Source of the DNA: Anaerobacillus alkaliphilus
GTDB lineage: Bacteria > Bacillota > Bacilli > Bacillales > Anaerobacillaceae
Direction of reading: 5' to 3'
NCBI RefSeq assembly: GCF_004116265.1
Contig: NZ_QOUX01000046.1
Location: 496,001-560,000, forward strand
DNA length: 64,000 bases
Below are positions 8,281-17,322 of the stretch, one piece after another; position 1 is the stretch's first letter, and each line of letters opens with the position of its first letter. The notes beneath the pieces are model-generated. The model worked only from the letters and a program-made list of their open reading frames with translations. It did not search any database and was not told where the DNA came from. The position numbers were made by a program, and so were the translations under genes.

Positions 8281-8709
8281 TTGAGTAAGAAGAAAGATAA
8301 CCTTCCAAATCCGTTTAATGAACAGCCAATTGGAGAATTCTTAAAGTCAATAGACAGCTTTTTTCAAGATGCCTTTCGCAATTTTCACTTCGGTACAGCA
8401 TTTCCAGTTCACCAATATGAAACTAATAATAATTATATAATCGAAGCCCAACTACCAGGTATAAAAAAGGAGCAAATTATTTTAGATATCTATGGTAATC
8501 AAATTAGAATTAGTGTTCAAAATGCTGAAGTTATTGAAGAAAAGAATGACATCCAACATAGCTTTCGCAGCACAAGATCGTATCACAAAGCTGAACGAAT
8601 TGTTTTATTACCTTTCCATGTATCGGAGAGGGAAGTTAAGGCTTCCTACCGTGATGGTCTATTAAAAATTGTTGTCCCTAATAAGAAGCGCACAATTGAA
8701 ATTGAATAA
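8281..8709 (+). CDS. Hsp20/alpha-crystallin family protein, probably spore-associated
   Basis: 142 residues with an alpha-crystallin domain at about 45-142 (YIIEAQLPGIKKEQI, then DGLLKIVVPNK near the end). The family contains small chaperones and, in Bacillus, the coat proteins CotM and GerT. The start is TTG 8281, five bases after GAGGTGA. An earlier TTG at 8263 lies ahead of that site and is rejected. It is followed 25 bases later by a YppG-like coat gene, and a sigma-K-like promoter precedes it, so a coat role is likely. This is inference from context. Confidence 0.85.
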   Translation: MSKKKDNLPNPFNEQPIGEFLKSIDSFFQDAFRNFHFGTAFPVHQYETNNNYIIEAQLPGIKKEQIILDIYGNQIRISVQNAEVIEEKNDIQHSFRSTRSYHKAERIVLLPFHVSEREVKASYRDGLLKIVVPNKKRTIEIE

Positions 8710-8734
8710 CATTATGACTAGGGAGTGATTTTCA

Positions 8735-9091
8735 ATGTATTACCGAAATCAGCAGCAGCAATTCCCTTATTATCCACAACAACAAATACATTCGTATCAA
8801 TACCCAAACCAATATCACCATCCATATGGATACCAAGGAGGATATTACCCTCCACCACCTTTTCCCTATCCACAGCCTGGGCCACAACAAGGACAACAGG
8901 CTCAGCAAAACCAAGGCCAGCAAAATCAACCTCAACCAGGGGCTAATCCTCCAGTTGGAATGTTTACAGGCCCTGATGGAACCTTCGATTTTCAAAAAGC
9001 AGTTAATCAATTTGACGAGATGATGAAGACAGTTAATCAAGTAAGTCCTATTATGAAACAAATTGGCTCACTATTCACGCCAAAGAAATAG
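8735..9091 (+). CDS. YppG-like spore coat protein
   Basis: 118 residues. The first 70 are rich in Gln, Tyr, Pro and Gly, typical of coat and exosporium proteins. The C-terminal half is a conserved amphipathic region (TFDFQKAVNQFDEMMKTVNQ) ending SLFTPKK, as in the YppG family. The ATG at 8735 follows GGGAGTGA. Probably cotranscribed with the Hsp20 gene and ended by the terminator at 9097-9133. The exact role in the coat is unknown. Confidence 0.8.
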   Translation: MYYRNQQQQFPYYPQQQIHSYQYPNQYHHPYGYQGGYYPPPPFPYPQPGPQQGQQAQQNQGQQNQPQPGANPPVGMFTGPDGTFDFQKAVNQFDEMMKTVNQVSPIMKQIGSLFTPKK

Positions 9092-9096
9092 ACAAA

Positions 9097-9133
9097 AAAA
9101 GCAAACAAGTACAAAAGTGACTTGTTTGCTTTT
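9097..9133 (+). terminator. Terminator of the Hsp20-YppG operon
   Basis: AAAAGCAAACAAGT (9097-9110) pairs with ACTTGTTTGCTTTT (9120-9133), ending in T residues. Confidence 0.85.
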
Positions 9134-9148
9134 CATTGATAATTTAAT

Positions 9149-9223
9149 GAATTTCATAATTTCATATTCTCGCCGCGAAGATACCAAGTTTTGGCTGGCT
9201 CGTTTTTGGTAATTATGAAATTC
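9149..9223. repeat. Inverted repeat, 13-bp arms
   Basis: GAATTTCATAATT (9149-9161) and AATTATGAAATTC (9211-9223) are exact inverted arms around 49 bases. It lies between the YppG operon and the 3' end of the small membrane protein pair. Function unknown: an RNA hairpin or a small non-coding element. Confidence 0.5.
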
Positions 9224-9229
9224 ACTCAC

Positions 9230-9433
9230 TTAATTAAACCCTAATTGAACTGCTAGTAAAATTAGTGCAATCGCAGGAAGGGAACTAACAATGGCAAATC
9301 CAATAAACGTTAATCCAGTTATTCGCATTTTTTCATGTGCTTCTAGCTTGGCGATAGACGGATTACTTCTCTCACTTAATACACCAATAACGCCCATGAT
9401 CCAAACCACAATAATTGCAATAAAATACCCCAT
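9230..9433 (-). CDS. Small two-helix membrane protein, second gene of a pair
   Basis: 67 residues with hydrophobic segments at about 3-19 and 40-64 and a charged loop between (SERSNPSIAKLEAHEKMR). The ATG at 9433 has GGAGG six or seven bases upstream. Eleven bases separate it from the stop of the upstream small gene, so the two are an operon. Not recognised. Confidence 0.65.
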   Translation of the reverse strand: MGYFIAIIVVWIMGVIGVLSERSNPSIAKLEAHEKMRITGLTFIGFAIVSSLPAIALILLAVQLGFN

Positions 9434-9444
9434 AATTAACCCTC

Positions 9445-9660
9445 CTAAAACATATCTAGTATCGCGATAACTACTAAAATTATTGGTACAATTTCAACTA
9501 AGATAATATTAGTAAACATTTTCGTTTGAGCTTTATCAACGGCTTGATAATCTTTTTTCTTCATTCCATCGATAATAGCGTTCATTGATGTCTTGAACAC
9601 ATATAATATTCCAAAAACACCTATGACGGCAGCCAACAATAGTAATAAACCCTGATCCAA
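9445..9660 (-). CDS. Small two-helix membrane protein, first gene of a pair
   Basis: 71 residues. Helices lie at about 5-22 and 49-70, joined by a basic loop (DGMKKKDYQAVDKAQTK). It starts at TTG 9660, eight bases after AAGGAGG. The hairpin topology superficially recalls small ATP-synthase-c-like proteins, but no conserved acidic residue is evident in the helices apart from one Glu. Function unknown. Divergent from nfrA. Confidence 0.65.
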   Translation of the reverse strand: MDQGLLLLLAAVIGVFGILYVFKTSMNAIIDGMKKKDYQAVDKAQTKMFTNIILVEIVPIILVVIAILDMF

Positions 9661-9773
9661 TGGAAGACCCTCCTTTATCTAGTTTTTTGAGTAAATCCAC
9701 TTTACTATTTGCTCCTAATATTTTATGTTAGAATTTAACTAGCTAAATTGCAAATGAATTAGGAGTGAACAAG

Positions 9774-10523
9774 ATGAACGAAACAATAAAATTGTTACAA
9801 AACCACGCATCGATTAGAGCATTCAAAGATGAAGAACTCACAGAAGAGCAGATTAATACCATTGTGAAAAGTGCCCAAATGGCACCAACTTCAAGTTTTC
9901 TACAAGCATACTCAATTATTGGTATTCGAAATCAAGAAATAAAAGAAAAGTTATCAGTGCTAGCAGGTAATCAACCATATGTAGCTAAAAATGGCCATTT
10001 TTTTGTATTTTGTGCAGATTTCCACCGCCATACACTCGGTGCCGAACTTGAAAATTACAATGAACCACTAGCTCTTGATAGTACAGAAAAGTTTCTAATA
10101 GGTGCAGTTGATGCTACTCTTGCAGCTCAAAACGCTGTTATAGCAGCTGAGTCACTAGGACTTGGTACTGTCTATATAGGAGGCATTAGAAGTAATATTG
10201 AAGAAGTAAGTGAGCTTTTAGAACTACCTAAACACGTTATCCCAATAGTAGGAGTAGCTGTAGGCTTTCCTGATCAAGACCCAGGGACAAAGCCACGTCT
10301 TCCAATGGAAAATGTATATCATCAAGATCAGTACCAGCAAAATAACGAGATATTAAAAATTCAACTTACCAGCTATAACGAAATCATTTCTGAATATTAT
10401 AACGACAGAACAAATGGCGTGAGAAAAGATCGTTGGACTGAGCAAACAACTCGAATGTTGACTTCTGAGAAAAGAGTAACACTTAAAAACTTCCTGGCAC
10501 AAAAAGGTTATTTATTGAAATAA
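9774..10523 (+). CDS. nfrA: NAD(P)H-dependent FMN nitroreductase
   Basis: Flavin reductase/nitroreductase of the NfsA/NfrA group, using FMN to reduce nitro compounds, quinones or flavins in the cytoplasm. The 249 residues match NfrA in length. FMN-binding features include HASIRAFKDEEL at the N-terminus, APTSSFLQAYSI near 35-46 and the GLGTVYIGGIR loop near 135. The ATG at 9774 follows AGGAGTG. A GTG at 9765 lies inside the ribosome binding site and is rejected. Single gene, convergent with the kinase operon. Confidence 0.9.
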   Translation: MNETIKLLQNHASIRAFKDEELTEEQINTIVKSAQMAPTSSFLQAYSIIGIRNQEIKEKLSVLAGNQPYVAKNGHFFVFCADFHRHTLGAELENYNEPLALDSTEKFLIGAVDATLAAQNAVIAAESLGLGTVYIGGIRSNIEEVSELLELPKHVIPIVGVAVGFPDQDPGTKPRLPMENVYHQDQYQQNNEILKIQLTSYNEIISEYYNDRTNGVRKDRWTEQTTRMLTSEKRVTLKNFLAQKGYLLK

Positions 10524-10527
10524 AATA

Positions 10528-10572
10528 AGTCATAGAGGGGACTAGCTAACGATGCAAGTCTCCCCTATGACT
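10528..10572. terminator. Hairpin between convergent nfrA and the kinase operon
   Basis: AGTCATAGAGGGGACT pairs imperfectly with AGTCTCCCCTATGACT. The T tract is poor, so it is a weak terminator or a simple convergent-gene hairpin. It overlaps the kinase stop codon. Confidence 0.55.
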
Positions 10573-12130
10573 AATTGTTTAATTGCTTTATTTTTGCTCT
10601 CTCAGCAGCAAAACAAATATAGAAACTAGTACCCGCTTCACTTGTCTCAACTGAAATTTGAGCATCGTGCCTAGCCGCAATACTGTAACAAATAGCCATT
10701 CCTAAACCTGTACCGTTTTCTTTGGTTGTAAAAAATGGTGTACCAATCTTATCTAGTACTTCTTTAGGCATTCCTCTACCTTCATCTTTTATCTGCAACA
10801 CTACGGAACCTTTTTCATCTAAGAATGTTCGAATTGTAACATTTCCGCCATTAGACATGGCTTCTAGACCATTTAAGCCAATATTTAAAATCATTTGTCG
10901 CATCTCTTTTTCGTCAACGTTTACCGTTGGTATATCACCCAATTCTAAATGAACAGATTTTGAATTCATTATAGCTTCTGCTTGTAGTAACGGGTATAGC
11001 AGTTGAATGATATTATTAAGGTTTTCAACTTTTTTGTTGCTCGTTTTATCTTTTGCTAACGTCAAAAATTCAGTAATAATTCCGTTTGCCCGCTTCAATT
11101 CCGATAACATTAGATTAATGTATTGCTCAGACAATGGTGCGTCTAAGTCATTCTTTGCGATCTGTAAAAACCCAATCACTGTTGTCATCGGATTTCTAAT
11201 TTCATGGGCAATGCCTGCTGCCATTTCACCAACTAAATTCAGACTATCTAGTCGTGAAATTTCCTTTTCAAGCTTAGTACGCTCCGTTATATCTGTGATA
11301 ACACTAAGAATGCATTCTTCATCATTAATCATAATCTTTTCTGTAGATAACAGCCCTATTCGTACCTCTTGTTCTTTAGTTATAAACCTTACCTTCCGAT
11401 TATGTAAGTCTACTTGTATATTTAAAGGAACATCGTTCTCTGAAAATATAAACTGCAAACCGTTATCGTTTATTTCCTCAACGCTATACCCAGTAACTTC
11501 GATCCAACTCTTATTTACGGTTAAAAAACGACCATTTTCTAATGTACAAATCGCTTTTAAATTCGGACTAAATTGAAAGATCTTTTGAAACCGTTCTTGG
11601 GATGTTTTTAATTCATGGTTTGCGATAACTAATTCATTCGTTTTCTCCTGAATAAGCTTTTCTAGATTGTTGTATTGGTATTTTAACTCCATTTGTTTCT
11701 CAGCTAGTTTGTTTCTTTGAAACTCTATTTGTTTTTGCTTTAGGAATATATGAACAAAAACATCTACTTTACTTTTTAAAATTGTACGATTAAATGGCTT
11801 GAAAATATAATCTACTGCACCAGTTAAATAACCTTCTTTAATATGTTCGTTAGCTTTACTTAAAGCCGTAATAAAGATAATTGGAATATGTGCGGAAACC
11901 TTTCTTCCTTTAATTAGCTTAGCCGTTTCAAAACCATTAAGTCCAGGCATTTGAACATCTAATAGGATAACTGCAAATTCCTCTTTCAAGATATGTTTTA
12001 ATGCTTCTTCTCCTGAATGGGCAAAAACTAGCTCGTACTCACCATCTGCTAACACAGCTTCCAGAGCTAATAAATTCTCAGGTCGGTCATCGACGAGTAA
12101 GACTTTTGCTTTTAAATTATCTTGATCCAT
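10571..12130 (-). CDS. Receiver-PAS-histidine kinase
   Basis: 519 residues, all cytoplasmic. In order: a receiver domain (1-125, phosphoacceptor Asp58 in LLDVQMPG, Lys in IFKPF), a coiled coil (130-180), a PAS domain (about 180-285), HisKA with GIAHEIRNPMTTVIGF (His near 311) and HATPase with GTGLGMAICY. The kinase core resembles the Bacillus KinA-KinE group. The ATG at 12130 has GGGGGAG six bases upstream. It is the third gene of an operon after a hybrid kinase and CheR (18-base gap). The receiver in front suggests it is switched by the upstream hybrid kinase, and its output may be a phosphorelay (inference). Confidence 0.9.
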   Translation of the reverse strand: MDQDNLKAKVLLVDDRPENLLALEAVLADGEYELVFAHSGEEALKHILKEEFAVILLDVQMPGLNGFETAKLIKGRKVSAHIPIIFITALSKANEHIKEGYLTGAVDYIFKPFNRTILKSKVDVFVHIFLKQKQIEFQRNKLAEKQMELKYQYNNLEKLIQEKTNELVIANHELKTSQERFQKIFQFSPNLKAICTLENGRFLTVNKSWIEVTGYSVEEINDNGLQFIFSENDVPLNIQVDLHNRKVRFITKEQEVRIGLLSTEKIMINDEECILSVITDITERTKLEKEISRLDSLNLVGEMAAGIAHEIRNPMTTVIGFLQIAKNDLDAPLSEQYINLMLSELKRANGIITEFLTLAKDKTSNKKVENLNNIIQLLYPLLQAEAIMNSKSVHLELGDIPTVNVDEKEMRQMILNIGLNGLEAMSNGGNVTIRTFLDEKGSVVLQIKDEGRGMPKEVLDKIGTPFFTTKENGTGLGMAICYSIAARHDAQISVETSEAGTSFYICFAAERAKIKQLNN

Positions 12131-12148
12131 CTAATGCTCCCCCTACTT

Positions 12149-12994
12149 TTAGTTTAATTCCAGATCTATGTCTTCGTTTTTCTTATAAATCTTGTTCGTA
12201 TAGTCAAAGTCAGTAAAAGCATTAGTAGAAAATATTGATTCTTGGCTACCTAAACATAAAATACCATCTTCTCTTAAACTATCATAAAAAAGGGTAAACG
12301 CTCGTTCCTTTAACTCTTTATTAAAGTAGATGAGTACGTTTCTACATAGAATAATATGAAACTCATTAAAAGAGTGGTCAGTTGCTAAATTATGATGAGC
12401 AAATACTAGGTTTTTTTTAAGAAAATCATGCAGGTAAGCATTTTCTCCTTCTACTCTGTAATACTTTGAAAATTCCTTTTGCCCACCTGCTTGAAGGTAG
12501 TTTCTCGTATAATGCTTCATATGAGTCAGTGCAATCTTTCCCTGCTTAGCTCTTTCAAGGATTTCTTCATTTATGTCAGTTGCATAAATACTTGTTTGCT
12601 CGTATAAGCCCTCTTCAGAGAGTAAAATTGCCAATGAATATACTTCCTCTCCCGAAGCGCAACCAGCAACCAAAATTCTAATAGTCTGGTGCTGTTTTAA
12701 TAGCGGAACAAGCTTCAGACGAAATGCCTCGAAAAAACTAGGATCCCGAAACATTTCAGTTACTGTTATTGAAAAATTATTGGTAAGGTTTTTAATAAGC
12801 TCTGGTTGATACAATACTTGTCCTTGAAATTCCGAAATTGTTTTTGCCTTTGTTTCTCGGGCACTATACCATATTCGCCTCTTTATTGACTCAAAGGCAT
12901 AATTCCTAAAATCAAAACCGTATAATCGATAAATTGCCTCAAGAAATAATTCAGTTTCTATTTTTTCAATTTGGTCTTTCCTATCTAGGTCCAA
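12149..12994 (-). CDS. CheR-type protein-glutamate methyltransferase
   Basis: SAM-dependent methyltransferase of the CheR family, 281 residues. An N-terminal helical domain (about 15-80) precedes the catalytic domain with SAM motif VAGCASGEEVYSLAI (near 109) and the CRNVLIYFN motif (near 218). Usual CheR targets are chemoreceptor glutamates, but no receptor, CheB or flagellar gene is nearby. It starts at TTG 12994, after a run of seven G. It sits between two sensor kinases (gaps 15 and 18 bases), so it probably modifies one of them or an unlinked receptor. Confidence 0.9.
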   Translation of the reverse strand: MDLDRKDQIEKIETELFLEAIYRLYGFDFRNYAFESIKRRIWYSARETKAKTISEFQGQVLYQPELIKNLTNNFSITVTEMFRDPSFFEAFRLKLVPLLKQHQTIRILVAGCASGEEVYSLAILLSEEGLYEQTSIYATDINEEILERAKQGKIALTHMKHYTRNYLQAGGQKEFSKYYRVEGENAYLHDFLKKNLVFAHHNLATDHSFNEFHIILCRNVLIYFNKELKERAFTLFYDSLREDGILCLGSQESIFSTNAFTDFDYTNKIYKKNEDIDLELN

Positions 12995-13009
12995 TTAGTT
13001 CCCCCCCAT

Positions 13010-15685
13010 CTACTTATACAGCCATACCCTAATAAGTGACAGTAATTGATTTAAATCTACTGGTTTACTAATGTAATCCGAAGCACCTGCACTGATACAT
13101 TTTTGACGATCCGTTTTCATTGCTTTCGCTGTTAATGCAATAATTGGAATATCCTTTAACTTCTCATTCTTTCTGATTTCGGTCATCGTCTCATAACCAT
13201 TCATTTTAGGCATCATAATATCCATAAGCACAATATCAATCTTTGTAGCTTCTAATTTTTTTATAGCATCGAGGCCATTCTCTGCATATAGAACATTCAT
13301 TTTCTCTTTTTCTAGAATACTTGTTAACGCGAAGACATTCCTCATGTCGTCATCAACAATTAAAACTGTCTTATTACTTAGGTCTTCCACTTTTATATGA
13401 TCAGCGCTACTGCTTACAATCTCCATGGTGTCTTCTACAGTCGCAGCAACTAGCGGCAAATCATCATACGTTTTGGACTCAATTAGGTCTGGCAAGTATA
13501 AAGAAAAGTTACTTCCTTCCCCTTCTTCACTACGTACTGCCAGATAACCACCTAATAACTGAGCCAGTTCCTTACTGATTGAAAGCCCTAAGCCTGTTCC
13601 GCCATACTTTCGTGAAGTGGTCCCATCTAGTTGGTTAAATGCCTCAAAGATAACCTGCTGTTTATGGGAAGGAATTCCTATACCAGTATCAATCACTGAG
13701 AATATTAATTTTGAATTTGTTTCCTTTGAACCGGCATGTACGTGTAAAGTTACTTTTCCTTTATTAGTAAACTTAAAAGCATTCGAAAGAAGATTTTTTA
13801 GAATTTGTTTTAGACGCTGGTCATCTGTAATAATAATTTTTGGAATATTACTATCGATCACTATCTCAAAGTTTAAATTCTTCTGACTAGCTATAGGGGT
13901 GAACTGACGTTGAACAAATGCTTCAATTTCATCTACTTCAACTTCCTCCGGAAAAATTTCTAACTTTCCAGATTCCACTTTCGATAAATCCAAAATATCA
14001 TTAATTAAATTTAGAAGATCTTTACCAGAGGTATGAATAGTTTGTGCATATTCTATTTGTTTTTTAGATAAGTTTCTATCATTATTTTCTGATAAGATCT
14101 CTGATAAAATTAACATACTATTCAACGGTGTTCTTAATTCATGTGACATATTGGCTAAAAATTCCGTTTTGTATTTTGAACTTAATAAGATTTCTCTATT
14201 TTTTTGTTCAAGATCACTTTTGATCTTTTCTAGCTCTTTTGTTTTTTCTTCTGTAAGGATGTTTTCTTTATATAGATCTTCATTTATTGTTCTTAATTCC
14301 TCTTGTTGCTGTTGCAATTCTTCTGATTGTGCTTGTAACTCTTCCGTTAAGACTTGAGATTCAGCTAAAAGCCTTTCAATTTCCATGTGGTATTGAATTC
14401 GATCAAGGTTTGGTCCTAAAGAAAGACAGACTTGTTCAAGTAATCTTTGCTGCAATGGTGTAAAAGTTTCAAATTTGGCTAGCTCAAGAACTCCTAGTAC
14501 TTCCCCTTCGAATTGAATTGGCAAAAGCATTAAATGTGTTGGTGAAGCTTTACCCAAACCCGATTTTGTTACGATATAGTCACTTGGTAAGTGATCTAAA
14601 AGAATAACTCGGTTATTTAAAGCGCACTGACCAACGAGACCTTCTCCTTTAAGGATCATTGTATCGCCAGTTATGTCTTCCTGTTCTGCAGCATAAGTAG
14701 CTGTTCCCCTATATCCTTTATCTTCCTTAAAATAAAACATTCCATAGGTAGCATTAACTGTGGTCGCCATCTTAGAAACAAAAATTTTTCCAAATAGCGA
14801 TAACTTTTGAGCCCCTTGAAAACTAGTAGTTACATCTGCGAATTGTGTTTTCAGCCAATTCTCTTCCTCTAACGAACTTTGATAATTCTTTTCTGTGCTA
14901 GCATAACGTTCAAGAGCTTCAGCCATCTCGTTATACGCTTTTGCAACATCGTCAAACTCATTATGCAGTTCTGTTTTTATTCTGGGAATATTATCAAACG
15001 ATTGGTGAGGAATTTTCATCATGACATTTCTAACATTATTTAAGCTTACTGAAAAACTTCGTATGACAGATGTTGTAATTCCGATTACAATGACAAAACT
15101 AATAGAAACTAATATGACAAACAAGACTAGAGTGGATTGATATGTCTCAAGAGAATTCTCAAGTAATTGCTCCATTGCCTCTTCTTCTGTTTCAGTTAAC
15201 AGGTCCATCCCTGAGATTAAATTAGATAGAATACTAGCATTATCAACGATAATGAGGGTTTTCGCTTCATCATAAGAGCCTTCTTTTAATAATTCAATCG
15301 CAACCGCAATATTCCTATCTTGTAGACCATTTAAGTGTTCTAGCTCTCTAACTAACTCAATTGAATTGAGATTACTTGAACCCAAAACACTAAGTTCATT
15401 GAATAGAATGTTAGATTTCTCTATCAACTTGGTAATTTTTAGTTCTTCTTCCAGATAGTCTTTTTCACCTAAGTCATTTAAAAAGAATTCTCTTACGAAC
15501 CTTGCTTTCGTTTGAGCATTTGACTTTAACGCTTGAGCTATGCTTACTCTTTCATAACTATTTTGAACAATAACTTCTAAATTATTTTTTTGAGTATTTA
15601 ACGTGTAAAGAACAATGGAACTTATGAGTACTAAAATGACCAAGATTGTACCAAATCCTAGGTATAGTTTCGTTTTTAATTTCAT
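13010..15685 (-). CDS. Hybrid sensor histidine kinase with 4HB-MCP-like sensor, HAMP, GAF and receiver
   Basis: 891 residues. Membrane helix at about 8-30, an extracellular four-helix-bundle sensor like those of methyl-accepting chemoreceptors (to about 185), a second helix at about 190-210, HAMP, a GAF domain (about 285-435), a long Gln/Glu-rich coiled coil, HisKA (NMSHELRTPLN), HATPase (GGTGLGLSISKEL) and a C-terminal receiver (VLMDIMMPKMNG). The ATG at 15685 follows GGAAAGGTG. A GTG 15 bases upstream is in the binding site. It leads the three-gene operon. The ligand is unknown. The chemoreceptor-like sensor beside CheR is notable. Confidence 0.92.
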   Translation of the reverse strand: MKLKTKLYLGFGTILVILVLISSIVLYTLNTQKNNLEVIVQNSYERVSIAQALKSNAQTKARFVREFFLNDLGEKDYLEEELKITKLIEKSNILFNELSVLGSSNLNSIELVRELEHLNGLQDRNIAVAIELLKEGSYDEAKTLIIVDNASILSNLISGMDLLTETEEEAMEQLLENSLETYQSTLVLFVILVSISFVIVIGITTSVIRSFSVSLNNVRNVMMKIPHQSFDNIPRIKTELHNEFDDVAKAYNEMAEALERYASTEKNYQSSLEEENWLKTQFADVTTSFQGAQKLSLFGKIFVSKMATTVNATYGMFYFKEDKGYRGTATYAAEQEDITGDTMILKGEGLVGQCALNNRVILLDHLPSDYIVTKSGLGKASPTHLMLLPIQFEGEVLGVLELAKFETFTPLQQRLLEQVCLSLGPNLDRIQYHMEIERLLAESQVLTEELQAQSEELQQQQEELRTINEDLYKENILTEEKTKELEKIKSDLEQKNREILLSSKYKTEFLANMSHELRTPLNSMLILSEILSENNDRNLSKKQIEYAQTIHTSGKDLLNLINDILDLSKVESGKLEIFPEEVEVDEIEAFVQRQFTPIASQKNLNFEIVIDSNIPKIIITDDQRLKQILKNLLSNAFKFTNKGKVTLHVHAGSKETNSKLIFSVIDTGIGIPSHKQQVIFEAFNQLDGTTSRKYGGTGLGLSISKELAQLLGGYLAVRSEEGEGSNFSLYLPDLIESKTYDDLPLVAATVEDTMEIVSSSADHIKVEDLSNKTVLIVDDDMRNVFALTSILEKEKMNVLYAENGLDAIKKLEATKIDIVLMDIMMPKMNGYETMTEIRKNEKLKDIPIIALTAKAMKTDRQKCISAGASDYISKPVDLNQLLSLIRVWLYK

Positions 15686-15856
15686 AATACACCTTTCCAC
15701 TTTATCTTATTTTACAAAAAAATGAAGTAAAACCAAAATTTTTACAAGTTTTCATTTGATTCTACTATAATATAGTACTCGTTACTAGAGATAATTCGCA
15801 AATTGTAGGATTTCTTCTCTATTCATCGATGAGGATAGTTCTTTACTAGACAAAAA

Positions 15857-15883
15857 AAGAGACTGCCCTTTTGGGAGTCTCTT
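15857..15883 (-). terminator. Terminator of the radical SAM gene
   Basis: AAGAGACTGCCC (15857-15868) pairs with GGGAGTCTCTT (15873-15883), followed on the minus strand by T7. Confidence 0.85.
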
Positions 15884-15888
15884 CTCTA

Positions 15889-17103
15889 TTAAACGTTCGG
15901 TGTCAATTCTTTTCCATTATTACGCAATGCTTCTGGTATATAGACGCAGAAAGGTTCACTTTGAAGATAATCCCCTGTAACTGCATAAGTCCTTGATCTC
16001 GACCCTCCGCATACATTGCGAAACTCACAAACACCGCATTTCCCTTTATATAAATCTGGATTACGAAGTTCTTTTAAAACAGGAGCTTCGCGGTAAATTT
16101 CTGCTAACTTCTTCTCTCTAACATTTCCAACGACTATTGGTAATAACCCACTTGGCATTACATCCCCAGTATGTGAAACAAAAATAAATCCATTGCCATC
16201 GTTGACACCTTTAGGTGCACGTTTTAAACCATCGATTAGATATGCCGTATCTGTTATTGAGTCTTCATAACGTATATCGGCCTTATCAATGAGCTTCTCA
16301 CGGTGCTTTTGTTGGATAACCACTCTACGGTAGTGTTGAGCTGCTGTTGTTTTAATATCATACGGAGCAGTTTTTCCTAACTCATAAAGCCAACGGAATA
16401 CTTTTTCATGTTCAGCAGGGGTTAAACAATCGTCCATCTGCCCTCTACCTGTAGGAACCAGAAGAAAGATGTACCACATCACTGCTTTTAATTCACCTAC
16501 TAATTCCGCCATCTTTTCTAATGAGTCGTAATTATAACGCGAAATAACAGTATTTATTTGCAGTGGCATATTTAATTCATTTAAATACTTTATTTTTTCA
16601 ACTGTAAGATCGAACGATCCAGGAGTTCCGCGAAAATGATCATGAATTTCTGGTGTAGGTCCATCTAGGCTTATTCCCCAACGTGATAAACCAACACTTT
16701 TTGCTTTTTCCATTGCTTCTTTTGTTACATTTGGAGTTGCACTAGGTGTCATTGACACACGCATTCCTTTTTTTACTGCATATTCAGCTAAATCAAAAAG
16801 ATCTTCACGCATCATACAGTCACCACCCGTAAAAACAAGCATCGGATTATTCATGTCATAAATTTCATCAATTAACTTAATTCCTTCCTCATGACTAAGC
16901 TCATTTGGATGAGGTTGTGTTTGCGCATCTGCTCGACAGTGAACGCATTTTAACTGACAGGCGCGAGTAACCTCCCATATTACAATAAACGGATTTTCAT
17001 TATAATCAATGGTCGTACCAATCCCGCCTGGATGTCCTTCCGGGTGTCCTTTCCCATGTGGATGTCCTCCAATGGGCTTTCTTTGTTCCATTTCATTCAA
17101 CAT
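15889..17103 (-). CDS. Radical SAM/SPASM enzyme with His-rich N-terminus
   Basis: 404 residues. An N-terminal His/Gly stretch (HPHGKGHPEGHPGG) could bind metal. The radical SAM cluster CxxxCxxC is at 49-56 (CQLKCVHC), with GGDCMMRED after it. A C-terminal SPASM-like region has CGVCEFRNVCGG and a later Cys. It resembles the NirJ/AhbC/AhbD and PqqE group, and probably the TIGR04053 family. Substrate unknown; haem or peptide modification are both possible. The ATG at 17103 is four bases after GGTGAT. A perfect TGTGA-N6-TCACA site at 17223-17238 suggests oxygen-linked control by an FNR-type regulator. Single gene with terminator. Confidence 0.85.
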   Translation of the reverse strand: MLNEMEQRKPIGGHPHGKGHPEGHPGGIGTTIDYNENPFIVIWEVTRACQLKCVHCRADAQTQPHPNELSHEEGIKLIDEIYDMNNPMLVFTGGDCMMREDLFDLAEYAVKKGMRVSMTPSATPNVTKEAMEKAKSVGLSRWGISLDGPTPEIHDHFRGTPGSFDLTVEKIKYLNELNMPLQINTVISRYNYDSLEKMAELVGELKAVMWYIFLLVPTGRGQMDDCLTPAEHEKVFRWLYELGKTAPYDIKTTAAQHYRRVVIQQKHREKLIDKADIRYEDSITDTAYLIDGLKRAPKGVNDGNGFIFVSHTGDVMPSGLLPIVVGNVREKKLAEIYREAPVLKELRNPDLYKGKCGVCEFRNVCGGSRSRTYAVTGDYLQSEPFCVYIPEALRNNGKELTPNV

Positions 17104-17222
17104 TTTTATCACCAAACTTTACGTTATTTTTTAAAGATGTTATTCGGTCTAAAAAGCATGTTATTATTTTATTTACGGGTAATCCTTATAAATAAAGATT
17201 ATTACTTCCTCAACCTAATAAC

Positions 17223-17238
17223 TGTGAAAAAAATCACA
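17223..17238. promoter_or_regulatory. FNR/CRP-type operator upstream of the radical SAM gene
   Basis: TGTGA-N6-TCACA, exact match to the Bacillus Fnr consensus, inside the longer palindrome CTGTGAAAAAAATCACAG (17222-17239). Its centre lies 128 bases upstream of the ATG at 17103. A TATAAG -10 candidate lies at 17186-17191 on the minus strand. Confidence 0.7.
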
Positions 17239-17322
17239 GAAAAAACTCATATTCAGAACTAAGTACCTTAAACACATGATATATGTAGGTTTATAGGTTT
17301 CGAACATTTCATGAACATTTAA

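Noticed and set aside
8725-9061. Alternative frames across the YppG-like gene
   Set aside because: Caused by its Gln/Pro-rich repeats; the plus frame from 8735 has the ribosome binding site and family features.
11007-11576. Long plus-strand frame over the receiver-PAS-kinase
   Set aside because: Antisense to strongly supported kinase domains; no ribosome binding site.
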